A stretch of DNA of 64,000 nt, taken from contig CAWBWU010000005.1 in NCBI GenBank assembly GCA_963792655.1, positions 1 to 64,000 on the forward strand, in the 5' to 3' direction. Below are positions 31,396 through 39,748 of the stretch, piece after piece (the stretch's first letter is position 1; every line of letters starts with the position of its first letter). The notes beneath the pieces are model-generated. The model had not been told where the DNA came from. It made no database searches and saw nothing but the letters and a program-made list of their open reading frames with translations. The DNA is from DOZZ01 sp963792655. Lineage in GTDB: Bacteria; Acidobacteriota; Terriglobia; Bryobacterales; Bryobacteraceae. A program made the translations under genes and the position numbers.

Positions 31396-32187
31396 GTGGA
31401 CACGCTCTCGAGCCGTCTCGCAAACGCCCGCATCTTCGATCTCTCCCAACCTTACTTCGTCGGCATGCCGCATCATCCAGCGCATCCGCCATTTCTTTAC
31501 AGCATGACGAAGCAGCATGGCGACTATCTCTCGCCAGGCGGTTACACGTCGGCTTCCGATGCGATCGCAACCGGCAGTCATTGCGGCACGCACATCGATG
31601 CGCTCTCGCACTTCTCCTGCGGCGGCTTTTTTTATGGTGGCCGGCCCGTGGAGCAGTCTTACGTGAAGGGTGTCGCGCATTATTCAGTCGACACCATCGG
31701 CGCGATCGTCAGGCCCGCCGTTTTGCTCGACATCTGCGCGCTGCACAACAATGCGCCCTTGGCAGAAGACGTGACCATTGCGCCTGAAGATCTGGATGCA
31801 GCCGTGGCACGCCAGAAGGTCACGATCCCGCCGGGCAGCATTGTTCTCCTGCGAACTGGCTGGGCGCAGTACTGGTCCGATGCTCGCCGCTTCATCAACC
31901 AGGTGCGGGGACCCGGCCCGGTGCTTGCGGGCGCAAAGTGGCTGAGTTCGCGCGGCATCTTCGCGGCCGGATCCGACACCGTTGCCTTTGAGCGCATGCC
32001 CGATGCAGACATGCCGGTACACATTCATCTGCTTGTCGAGTCGGGCATTCACATCATCGAGTGCCTGAATCTTGAAGAGCTTGCCGCGCGTAGTATCTGG
32101 AGTTTTACTTTTGCGTGCGCACCGCTGAAATTGGTCGGCGCTACCGGCGCGCCCATCGTACCGCTCGCGCTTTGCGAAGCTGTGTGA
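31396..32187 (+). CDS. Cyclase-family metal-dependent hydrolase
   Basis: 263 residues of the PF04199 cyclase family, which includes kynurenine formamidase. The metal-binding signature is HCGTHIDALSHF, with leucine where many members have proline, followed by later GSIVLLRTGWAQYW and GSDTVAFE segments. The GTG start at 31396 is one base after the kinase stop. A longer open frame inside the kinase gene is not used. It may belong to the polysaccharide operon, or merely be transcribed with it. The substrate is unknown. Confidence 0.85.
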   Translation: MDTLSSRLANARIFDLSQPYFVGMPHHPAHPPFLYSMTKQHGDYLSPGGYTSASDAIATGSHCGTHIDALSHFSCGGFFYGGRPVEQSYVKGVAHYSVDTIGAIVRPAVLLDICALHNNAPLAEDVTIAPEDLDAAVARQKVTIPPGSIVLLRTGWAQYWSDARRFINQVRGPGPVLAGAKWLSSRGIFAAGSDTVAFERMPDADMPVHIHLLVESGIHIIECLNLEELAARSIWSFTFACAPLKLVGATGAPIVPLALCEAV

Positions 32188-32217
32188 CGGTCACGTTATC
32201 GACCGCTGGCTTACACC

Positions 32218-32246
32218 CGCGACTCGTATGCACGTCGTAAGTCGCG
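32218..32246. terminator. Hairpin downstream of the cyclase gene
   Basis: A seven-base stem CGCGACT (32218-32224) pairs with AGTCGCG (32240-32246) across a 15-base loop. It lies 30 bases after the cyclase stop and 37 bases before the next start, so it may terminate the polysaccharide operon. There is no T run. The GTCGCGCC half recurs in two other intergenic hairpins in this window. Confidence 0.4.
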
Positions 32247-32282
32247 CCTCTGCCTTAATCAAGCGGCTGCTAAACTCCCATT

Positions 32283-35030
32283 GTGCCTGAACCTGGATAC
32301 TTCCCCGTGCAGAGCGGCCGTCCGTTTCGCGCCCGGTGGATCACGTTCGCCGCGCTCTTTCTGATTCTGCTGTTCGCCGCACGCTGGCTGGCTGGCTTCG
32401 CCGTCGAATATGCGTGGTGGCAAGAGATGCATCAGGTGGAGACCTGGTTCAATCTCTTTATCTATGAGTACACGCCTCTCGCGGCTGCATGGCTGGTAGC
32501 ATTTGCGCTGCTGTGGTTCACACACCGCCGCGGCATGCATTTCGGCGGCGCGGCGCCGCGCGAAGCGTTAGGCTATCGCCGCATCGTCGCGCTTGTGCTC
32601 GCCCTTCTGGCGTGGATCATTGCTTCGGCCACGCTCGAAAATTGGACGATCGTGCGGTTCATCGGCAGCCGCAACTTGCCGCCCGACACTTCCACATGGC
32701 ACGACGCGATCTTTGGCAAGACGCTTGGGTTCTATCTGTTCGATCTGCCCTTCTACTCGTCGCTCAGAGCTTACCTGCTCACGATTCTGATCGTCGCAGC
32801 GCTGCTCTTCTGGTTGACCGCGCGCGGCTGGCAGCTTCGCTACCAGGCCGGCGAACTGCGCGAATTTCGCGAACTGGATTTTCGTTTTCTGCGTCTCTCG
32901 GGCGGCCTTGAGTCGCGCTTCCTCCGCACCCTTCTCGCGCTGATCTTCGTCGCGATCGCGGCCGGTTATCTTCTCGGCCGTTACCAGATGGCGTATCACG
33001 ATCACGGCTTTATGGTCGGCGTCGACTACGTGGATGAGCATGTCGGTATCCCGCTGCAGTGGATGCTGTTCGCGGCAGCGTTGGGCGCGGCTGTGTTTGC
33101 CTGGCTTGGGCGCTGGATTCTGATCGTGTTCTTAGCGGTCACAATTCCCATCGCATGGCTGGTTCCCAAACTGATGTCGAGCCTGTATGTGAAGCCCAAC
33201 GAAATTTCACTTGAGTCGCCTTACATCGACATGCACTTGCACGCGACGCGCAGCGCATACGGGCTTGAAAAGAACTTGCGCGAAGTCGAGTACAAGACAC
33301 AGCCGGCGACATCCATCGACATTTCGAAGCACACGGCACTGTTGAGCAACGTGCGTCTATGGGACTGGCGACCTTTTCACGACACGGTCACGCAAAGTCA
33401 GGCATTGCGGCCTTACTACGTTTTTCACGACACCGATGTCGACCGCTATACCATTGACGGCCAACTGCGCGAGACACTGATCACGCCGCGCGAGCTCGAC
33501 ATCAGCAAGCTGCAGGGCGCGAGCGCAAGCTGGGTCAACCCGCGCTTCAGCTACACGCATGGATACGGCGTTGCAATGGCGGAGGTCAGCAAACTTACGC
33601 CTGAAGGGCTCCCGGTGTTTTTGATCCAGGACATGCCGCCTTTGGTGAAAACGCCGAGCCTGTCCATCACTCGTCCAGAGATCTACTACGGTGAAGTGCT
33701 GCATGAACCGGTGTTCGTGCGCACCGCGCAAGAAGAGTTTAACTACCCCTCGGGCGACGACAACAAAAAATCGCGTTACGACGGAGCGGGCGGTTTCCCG
33801 ATCTCATCGCCGTTGATGCGGGCGCTCGCCGCGCTGCACTATGGCGACGCGAACATCCTGCTGACGAACTATTTGAAGCCGGAGAGCCGCATGATGATCC
33901 GGCGTCAAGTCATTCCGCGGCTGACCGAACTCGCGGGATTTCTTGAGTGGGATCACGATCCCTATCTCGTCATCACGCAAGCCGGGCGGCTGGTGTGGAT
34001 GGTGGACGGTTACACGACGTCCGATTCGCATCCATTCGCGCGAGAGACCGGCACCTCGAGCGACTCGCTCAACTACATCCGCAACAGCGTCAAAGCAACC
34101 GTCGACGCGTATGACGGAACTACGAACCTGTACGTATTCGACGAGACCGACCCGCTCATCGGAGCGTACCGCCGCCTGTTTCCGCAGCTATTCCGGAATG
34201 CTTCAGAGATGCCCGCGGATTTGCGCGCGCATGCGCGTTTTCCGGAGACGTTGTTTCGCGTGCAGGCCAGCCTATACCGCCTGTATCACATGACCAATCC
34301 GCAGGCCTTCTACAACAAGGAGGATATCTGGGAGCTCTCGCGCAGTTCCGCCGGTCAGGCCGGAGACTCACAGCCTGCGACGCCGACCTACGTGGTCGCG
34401 ACGCTGCCGGGTGAGGACACGCCTGAGTTCATGCTGATGACGACGTTCACTCCCTACTCGAAGGAGAACCTGATCGGCGTGATGCTCGCTCGCTGCGATG
34501 GTCCGCATCTTGGCGAACGCGTGGTGCTCGCGCTCTCGAAGCAGGAGTTAACGCTCGGTCCGATGCAGATCGGCGCCCGCATCAATCAGGATCAGAACAT
34601 CTCGAAAGACCTGACGTTGTGGAATCAGCAAGGCTCGCAGGTCTTGCGCGGGCAACCGCTCGTGCTGCCTGTCGAGAACACGTTTCTTTTTGTTGAGCCC
34701 ATTTATCTGCAGGCCAGCGAAGCGCGGATGCCGCAGTTGAAAAAGATTGTGCTCGCGATCGGCAATCGCTTGATCTATAGCGATTCGTATGAAGACGCTC
34801 TGGCGCAATTGGGACAAGGCCAGGGTGCGCGAACACCCACCGCCAGTCCGTCAACGATGACGACTAGCAGCGCGCCGGGCACTACTCCGCCGCCCGCGTC
34901 AACGGTGAGCGCGCCGGTGCTGTCGCAGATCAAAGCGCACCTGCAACGTTATCGTGAACTGACTTCTCAATCGCGCTACGTAGATGCCGCGCGCGAATTG
35001 GAAGCCATCGATAAAGCGCTAAATCAATAA
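32283..35030 (+). CDS. UPF0182 family membrane protein
   Basis: 915 residues, the full length of the UPF0182 (COG1615) family found in actinobacteria, cyanobacteria and acidobacteria. Seven hydrophobic segments fall in the first 300 residues (e.g. WITFAALFLILLFAARWL, LLTILIVAALLFWLTARG), and a large extracytoplasmic domain follows (VRLWDWRPFHDTVTQSQ, PYYVFHDTDVDRY, the family's recognisable blocks). The last 80 residues form a threonine/proline-rich linker and a short helix (LQRYRELTSQSRYVDAAREL). Function is unknown. The start is GTG 32283. Confidence 0.93.
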   Translation: MPEPGYFPVQSGRPFRARWITFAALFLILLFAARWLAGFAVEYAWWQEMHQVETWFNLFIYEYTPLAAAWLVAFALLWFTHRRGMHFGGAAPREALGYRRIVALVLALLAWIIASATLENWTIVRFIGSRNLPPDTSTWHDAIFGKTLGFYLFDLPFYSSLRAYLLTILIVAALLFWLTARGWQLRYQAGELREFRELDFRFLRLSGGLESRFLRTLLALIFVAIAAGYLLGRYQMAYHDHGFMVGVDYVDEHVGIPLQWMLFAAALGAAVFAWLGRWILIVFLAVTIPIAWLVPKLMSSLYVKPNEISLESPYIDMHLHATRSAYGLEKNLREVEYKTQPATSIDISKHTALLSNVRLWDWRPFHDTVTQSQALRPYYVFHDTDVDRYTIDGQLRETLITPRELDISKLQGASASWVNPRFSYTHGYGVAMAEVSKLTPEGLPVFLIQDMPPLVKTPSLSITRPEIYYGEVLHEPVFVRTAQEEFNYPSGDDNKKSRYDGAGGFPISSPLMRALAALHYGDANILLTNYLKPESRMMIRRQVIPRLTELAGFLEWDHDPYLVITQAGRLVWMVDGYTTSDSHPFARETGTSSDSLNYIRNSVKATVDAYDGTTNLYVFDETDPLIGAYRRLFPQLFRNASEMPADLRAHARFPETLFRVQASLYRLYHMTNPQAFYNKEDIWELSRSSAGQAGDSQPATPTYVVATLPGEDTPEFMLMTTFTPYSKENLIGVMLARCDGPHLGERVVLALSKQELTLGPMQIGARINQDQNISKDLTLWNQQGSQVLRGQPLVLPVENTFLFVEPIYLQASEARMPQLKKIVLAIGNRLIYSDSYEDALAQLGQGQGARTPTASPSTMTTSSAPGTTPPPASTVSAPVLSQIKAHLQRYRELTSQSRYVDAARELEAIDKALNQ

Positions 35031-35038
35031 AGATGTGT

Positions 35039-35115
35039 TGGTGGCGGCGCGCAGACTCGAACTGCGGACCTACGGATTATGAGACCGTCGCTCTAACCAG
35101 CTGAGCTACGCCGCC
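35039..35115 (-). tRNA. tRNA-Met (anticodon CAT), probably elongator
   Basis: The minus strand folds into a normal cloverleaf of 77 bases: acceptor stem GGCGGCG/CGCCGCC, D-loop AGCTCAGCTGGTTAGAGC, anticodon loop TCTCATAAT and T-arm with GTTCGAGTC. The 3' CCA is encoded at 35039-35041. Resemblance to elongator tRNA-Met is better than to the tRNA-Ile with modified CAT anticodon, but the two cannot be separated with certainty by eye. Confidence 0.95.
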
Positions 35116-35168
35116 AAAGTTTTCATTCTAGCAAACCGGGTGATAAGCTGCGGTCGAAGGAAGCCCTC

Positions 35169-36060
35169 ATGGAACGTAAACGCGCCTCTGAATTTCCTCA
35201 GGAACTGCTCAATCTGTTTGACAAATATGTTCACGGCGATATTCAGCGCCGTGACTTTCTGGACGGAGCGAAAAAGTTCGCTGTGGGCGGAATGACGGCT
35301 GCCACGATCCTGGAAGCGTTGCGGCCAAATTACGCGTGGGCAGAGCAGGTTCCGAAGGACGATGCGCGTATCCATACCGAACGTGTTGACGTGCCCTCGC
35401 CCGATGGCAATGGCAGTATCAAGAGCTATCTTGCGCGGCCCGCGCAAGCCGAGTGGAAAGCTGCCGGGCGTGCTTGTCGTGCATGAAAATCGTGGCCTGA
35501 ACCCTTACATCGAGGATGTTGCGCGCCGCCTCGCGACCGAGAACTTCATTGCGCTTGCTCCAGATGGACTGACCAGTGTGGGCGGCTATCCGGGCGACGA
35601 CGAGAAGGGTGCGGACGCGTTCAAGAAGGTCGATCGCCAGAAGATGAATGCGGACTTTGTGTCCGCCGCGCGCTGGCTGAAGGCGCAGCCAGGCGTGAAC
35701 GGCAAAGTAGGCGTTGTGGGCTTCTGCTTCGGCGGCGGCATTGCGAACGCACTCGCTGTTCAGATGGGCTCGGACTTATCGGCAGCCGTGCCGTTCTATG
35801 GAGGTCAGCCGCCGGCGAGCGATGTCGCGAAGATCAAAGCGCCGCTGTTGCTGCAATACGCGGGGCTCGATACTCGCGTGAATGCCGGTTGGCCCGCTTA
35901 CGAAGAGGCGTTGAAGGCGAATCACGTGACGTACACCGCGTACGTTTACGACGGCGTCAATCACGGCTTCCACAACGACACGACGCCCCGCTACGACGAG
36001 GCCGCCGCAAAACTTGCGTGGCAGCGGACACTCGAGTTTTTCAATAAGTATTTGCGTTAG
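35169..36060 (+). CDS. Tat-exported dienelactone hydrolase-family protein (frameshifted)
   Basis: An alpha/beta hydrolase of the dienelactone hydrolase family. The N-terminal part has a twin-arginine signal (RRDFLDGAKKFAVGGMT near residues 28-44). The catalytic triad is visible after the break: Cys in GVVGFCFGGG, Asp in QYAGLDTRVN and His in DGVNHGFHND. The frame changes near 35463, where an extra base would separate SYLARPAQ from KLPGVLVVHENRGLNPY; one indel restores a protein of about 296 residues. It probably acts in the periplasm. The stop overlaps the convergent pseudokinase gene by four bases. Confidence 0.85.
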
Positions 36061-37409
36061 CGGTTGGTGTCTGGACCCACACGCGACGTGATGTACGTAT
36101 CGCGCGGCATTCCCGACGCCACCGCTTTGCGCCGGATGTTCGCGGCCTCGTCTTCGGACAAGTTGTGGCCGATCACAACAAGGTGCAACGGGCGCGAACC
36201 GGGCTCTTCCAAAATCTCGGGCCGGAACTTACGCCAGCGACGTTCCATCTTCTGCACCCGGCGCTCGGCTGATTTACGATCGGCATAACTCGCAACCACC
36301 ACTGTCCAGCCGCCGGCGCGCCTTCCTGGGGCGGGCTCGTTCGCGACGCGAGACGGAACGGATTGCTCATGCACAACCGGCTCAGCGCGGGTGGGTGCCG
36401 GCACACTGGCGGGTACGTCCGTCGTTGCGGCAGCCGGATTAGCGGCGACCGCAGTCTGTTCTTTCTTGCGGCCCAATGCGTACATCAGGATGAGTGCAAC
36501 CGCCACTGCCGCAATAACGGGGATGAGCCATTTGTTTTTGTTGGGGGGCGGATCATCCACATAAGACAACGGCGCGCGAGCAGCCTGGCGCAGCGGTTCC
36601 TGCGCACGTTCACGGATCGGCTCGGGCACGCGCTGCCGCACTGGCTCGGGAACAGGTTCACGGGTAATGGCGGGGGGCGCGACGGTTTGCTTGACCGCCT
36701 CCGGTTGCGGAATCGGTGTACGCGAAGAACCAGGCTTCAGGTGCTCCATCACCTCCGCCAGGCTCCAACGCTGTGCGGGATCGCTCGCCAGCGTGTGACG
36801 CGCGATTTCGGTGAATGCATCCGGAGCATTGCGCAGAATGTATGGCTCATCTTCGACAATCACCGGCGGCCGGCCGGTCAGCGCTTCGACAATCAACGCG
36901 CCGAGCATCCACACATCGTCCGCTGGCGTGGCGGTTTCACTCTGCGCTTGAACGGTGTGGGTTGCGAGCTTCAGCGTATCGCCGGCAGCCATCACATTCG
37001 ACGGGTTCAAGCCCGCATGAACGAAGCCTTTGCTGTGCAAATAGCGCAGCGCTTCCGTCGCGGGCTGAAGCATCTCGCGCGTCTCGGTTTCAGAAAGCGG
37101 CCGCTCCGCGAGCACGCCGGCTAACGATTCATCCGCGCGCTCCATCACAACGTAGGCCACGCGTTTGTCGTCTAGTTCCTGCTCGCCCGCGTCGTAGATC
37201 TCGATCAGATTTGGGTGGCGCAAAGGCATGGCCGCGCGCCAGCGTTCGACTAAAGCTCGCTCTCCTTCGTGAAGCTCGATGACGGCGGGGCGCGGTGGCG
37301 CCCCAAACTCCGTCTCGTACGCTGCCGAGTCTGGCGAAGCGCTGAGGCAATCGCCCAACCGGTATGCGCCGGCATCCCGGCCTGTGTACCCGGCCAGGTT
37401 CGCCGTCAT
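36057..37409 (-). CDS. Membrane pseudokinase with C-terminal SPOR domain
   Basis: 450 residues. Residues 15-225 follow the Ser/Thr kinase fold (LRHPNLIEIYDAGE, VVMERADESLAGVL, DDVWMLGALIVEALTGRPP), but the catalytic loop reads HAGLNPSNV at 131-139 in place of HRDLKPxN, and the DFG position is LATHT. The N-lobe lysine is also not evident. It is therefore expected to be inactive. A proline-rich linker, one membrane helix (295-313) and a SPOR domain (about 366-445, GWTVVVASYADRKSAERRV) follow; SPOR domains bind denuded peptidoglycan at septa. The ATG overlaps the bactofilin stop by four bases, so the two are probably made together. Confidence 0.85.
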   Translation of the reverse strand: MTANLAGYTGRDAGAYRLGDCLSASPDSAAYETEFGAPPRPAVIELHEGERALVERWRAAMPLRHPNLIEIYDAGEQELDDKRVAYVVMERADESLAGVLAERPLSETETREMLQPATEALRYLHSKGFVHAGLNPSNVMAAGDTLKLATHTVQAQSETATPADDVWMLGALIVEALTGRPPVIVEDEPYILRNAPDAFTEIARHTLASDPAQRWSLAEVMEHLKPGSSRTPIPQPEAVKQTVAPPAITREPVPEPVRQRVPEPIRERAQEPLRQAARAPLSYVDDPPPNKNKWLIPVIAAVAVALILMYALGRKKEQTAVAANPAAATTDVPASVPAPTRAEPVVHEQSVPSRVANEPAPGRRAGGWTVVVASYADRKSAERRVQKMERRWRKFRPEILEEPGSRPLHLVVIGHNLSEDEAANIRRKAVASGMPRDTYITSRVGPDTNR

Positions 37410-37786
37410 GCTTCGTTCACCATAACCTTCGCCGGCGTAAGTATGTCGATGCCGCCTTTGAAATACGCGCCATCTTCAATCACGATGCCTACCGTGCGTA
37501 CATTGCCCACTAGCCGACCGCCCTTCTGTATGGAAATTTTTCCACTTGATTCTACATCGCCGGCAAGAGCGCCCTGCACATCCAGGTCGCGCGCGGTCGC
37601 GTTGGCGCGTGCCTTGCCGTTCGGCCCGATCGTCAAACGGCAGTTTGCGACTTCCAACTTGCCGGTCACCTCACCATCGACGTAGAGGTCTTGCGTACTT
37701 TCGATGTCACCTTTGATGATCATTGTCTTGCCGATCACGGTGACGCCCGTAGATGAAAACCCTGTTTGCTTGCGTTCTTCCCACAT
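37406..37786 (-). CDS. Bactofilin
   Basis: 126 residues of polymer-forming cytoskeletal bactofilin. The right-handed beta-helix repeats are visible as short hydrophobic/glycine periods (MIIKGDIES, DLYVDGEVTGKLEV, DLDVQGALAGDVES, GRLVGNVRTVGIVIEDG). The start ATG is preceded by AGGAGG with an eight-base gap, a near-perfect ribosome-binding site. Bactofilins polymerise without nucleotide and organise cell-wall enzymes or shape in several bacteria. The partner gene downstream encodes the SPOR pseudokinase. Confidence 0.92.
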   Translation of the reverse strand: MWEERKQTGFSSTGVTVIGKTMIIKGDIESTQDLYVDGEVTGKLEVANCRLTIGPNGKARANATARDLDVQGALAGDVESSGKISIQKGGRLVGNVRTVGIVIEDGAYFKGGIDILTPAKVMVNEA

Positions 37787-37995
37787 AATGAATGCCTCCT
37801 GGAGCTAACAACAGATGAAAGGATGAGGTGCATCCGCGATCGCAGCCGCCTGGACGCACCTCGGGTGTTCGGCAGCTCATTCCGTCTCCGCGTTCGGATC
37901 GCTCGATGGAGGCCGCTACCGCTAATGAATTTTCTTACTCGAATTCACGAGCACTTCACACGCCATACTGCTCGCCGGCGATTAAACTGGAAGAC

Positions 37996-38841
37996 ATGCA
38001 GCAGGCGACGGCATCGCAGCAGATCGATCAGTGGGACGACTTCGTCAAAACGCGTTATGCGGAAGGCAAGAGCGACGAAGAGTTTCGCAACTATCGCGCG
38101 GACGCTAACCCCGGCGTGACCGAGTTCTACCGTTTGAATCACGCGCTGCAGACACGCGACTTCGTGCAGAGCAAACAGGCTCAATACCGGCCGCTGCGCA
38201 AAAGCACAATGAGCGTCTGGGACGCCATGGAGTACCTCAACACGCTCGTTGACGATAGTGATCCCGATACCGATCTTTCACAGATCGAACACCTGATGCA
38301 AACGTCCGAAGCCATTCGTGCCGATGGCCATCCGCGGTGGATGATTCTCACGGGCTTGATTCACGATCTCGGTAAAGTGCTGTGCCTCTATGGCGAGCCG
38401 CAGTGGGCTGTGGTCGGTGACACGTTCCCGGTGGGCTGCGCCTATTCGGATCGCGTCGTGTTCCCGGAGTTTTTCGCGGCCAATCCTGATTCACGAGTGC
38501 CGCAATACCAATCCGAGTGCGGCGTCTACGCTGCCGGCTGCGGCTTGCGCCATGTGGATCTTTCATGGGGGCATGACGAATATCTCTACACGGTTGTCAA
38601 AGATTACCTGCCTGAGCCCGCGCAATACATGGTGCGCTATCACTCTTTTTATGCCGCGCATAAAGAGGGTGCCTACGCTCATCTGATGGACAGCCACGAC
38701 CGCGAAATGTTCGAGTGGGTGAAGAAGTTCAACCCGTATGATCTCTACTCGAAAGGCGCGGCAAAGCCGGATGTGAAAGCATTGCGCCCCTACTACGAAG
38801 AACTGATCGCGGAGTTCTTTCCGGCGAAGCTGGCCTGGTAG
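37996..38841 (+). CDS. Myo-inositol oxygenase (MIOX)
   Basis: 281 residues, close to the mammalian length of 285. MIOX converts myo-inositol to D-glucuronate with a diiron centre in an HD-like helical fold. All six metal ligands are in place: His99 (QIEHLMQTSEAIR), His123 and Asp124 (TGLIHDLGKVL), His193 (SWGHDEYLY), His216 (VRYHSFYA) and Asp249 (FNPYDLYSK). The segment GEPQWAVVGDTFPVGC is almost the same as in animals. ATG 37996 is chosen over the longer open frame. Bases 37787-37995 form the region shared with the divergent bactofilin gene. Confidence 0.95.
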   Translation: MQQATASQQIDQWDDFVKTRYAEGKSDEEFRNYRADANPGVTEFYRLNHALQTRDFVQSKQAQYRPLRKSTMSVWDAMEYLNTLVDDSDPDTDLSQIEHLMQTSEAIRADGHPRWMILTGLIHDLGKVLCLYGEPQWAVVGDTFPVGCAYSDRVVFPEFFAANPDSRVPQYQSECGVYAAGCGLRHVDLSWGHDEYLYTVVKDYLPEPAQYMVRYHSFYAAHKEGAYAHLMDSHDREMFEWVKKFNPYDLYSKGAAKPDVKALRPYYEELIAEFFPAKLAW

Positions 38842-38862
38842 TTAAGATTTGAAAACGACGGG

Positions 38863-38880
38863 GCCAATCTGGAGATTGGC
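38863..38880. terminator. Hairpin after the inositol oxygenase gene
   Basis: GCCAATCT (38863-38870) and AGATTGGC (38873-38880) form a perfect eight-base palindrome with a two-base centre, flanked by GGG and CCC that extend the pairing with mismatches. It lies between the convergent MIOX and hypothetical genes and could terminate both. No T run is present, and the same sequence could be a dispersed palindromic repeat. Confidence 0.45.
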
Positions 38881-38897
38881 GGTCCCAGGCTGAGTGA

Positions 38898-39230
38898 CTA
38901 CGGCTGCACGAAGGTGATGTGGCGTGACACCAGTTCCGCGTAAGGGAAGTCGATGCCCATCTCGCGCAGTGCCTGTTGATCTTCCGCACGAATCGCCGGC
39001 GGTGAATACACAGCCCAGAATTCGTAAACGCCCGGCCTCGTTTCTGCACAGTGCATCTGTTCGCGATTGCCCGTGAGCGTCATCGCCTCACCGGGATGAA
39101 GGATGGTCCACTGCTGGATGCGTGACGTAATGGATGGCCAATCGATAGCGATCACCGCCGCAGCCGCCACCGCTTGCACCGGGCCCACGTGTTGATGGGA
39201 TGAAATGAAGCTGAAGCGATACAGAGCCAT
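38898..39230 (-). CDS. Hypothetical protein
   Basis: 110 residues, soluble apart from an alanine-rich stretch near residues 18-28 (VQAVAAAAVIAIDWPSI). I recognise no family. The region WTILHPGEAMTLTGNREQMHCAETRPGVYEFWAVYSP looks like a compact beta domain, so the frame is probably coding. No clear ribosome-binding site precedes ATG 39230. It faces the inositol oxygenase gene across a hairpin. Confidence 0.45.
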   Translation of the reverse strand: MALYRFSFISSHQHVGPVQAVAAAAVIAIDWPSITSRIQQWTILHPGEAMTLTGNREQMHCAETRPGVYEFWAVYSPPAIRAEDQQALREMGIDFPYAELVSRHITFVQP

Positions 39231-39290
39231 CGTAGCTATTGGAACAACCGATAGATGGCTTGGGGATCAGGAGATTGTGATTGGTCCGGT

Positions 39291-39425
39291 TCACCAGTTC
39301 GAACTTGAACTCCCGCGGAACAGCACCCGCTGCCGCAGCGCATCGAAGCGCAGTTCCAGGTTCGCAGAATCGTTAGCCGTCTGTGCGGCCATCAGCGTGA
39401 ATGCAACAACGGTGAACAGCAGCAT
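39291..39425 (-). CDS. Possible 44-residue exported peptide
   Basis: From ATG 39425 the frame encodes a leader (MLLFTVVAFTLMAAQ) and a short mature part with NLELRFDALRQRVLF. The open frame also extends upstream to 39491. It is short and lacks a visible ribosome-binding site, so it may be chance. The rest of 39231-39748 holds no other convincing gene and contains the inverted repeat at 39503-39599. Confidence 0.25.
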   Translation of the reverse strand: MLLFTVVAFTLMAAQTANDSANLELRFDALRQRVLFRGSSSSNW

Positions 39426-39502
39426 CGCAAGGGCCCGACACTCCGATATTAACCGACCGCGAAAGGTCAATAAGACTGCGTTGCTGAACATAGCCTGGGT
39501 CC

Positions 39503-39599
39503 GTCAGAGGCGCGACTGGAAGGAGTGCATTGGTCCGGGTTCGGCTATTCGGAATGCGTGAGCTTTCGGTTATGCGCTCCCTTTCGTCGCGCCTCTGAC
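39503..39599. repeat. Inverted repeat with 23-base arms
   Basis: Arms 39503-39525 and 39577-39599 are reverse complements except for three or four positions, separated by 51 bases. The outer part, GTCAGAGGCGCGAC against GTCGCGCCTCTGAC, is perfect. It lies about 150 bases before the TIGR03437 gene. The GTCGCGCCTCTG half also occurs at 32241-32252. Confidence 0.6.
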
Positions 39600-39748
39600 A
39601 ACGGCGCGGAGGCCAGTGTTGCAAATTCGTCAACGCAGTTTTAGGGGGCTGGTGAAGGTGACCGGGGGTATCTCTGCATTGTCACCTGGTCATCCAGAGC
39701 CGTTACAAACTCGTGATAGAGTGACCCTCGGAGTTTCCTCAGGCCCTT

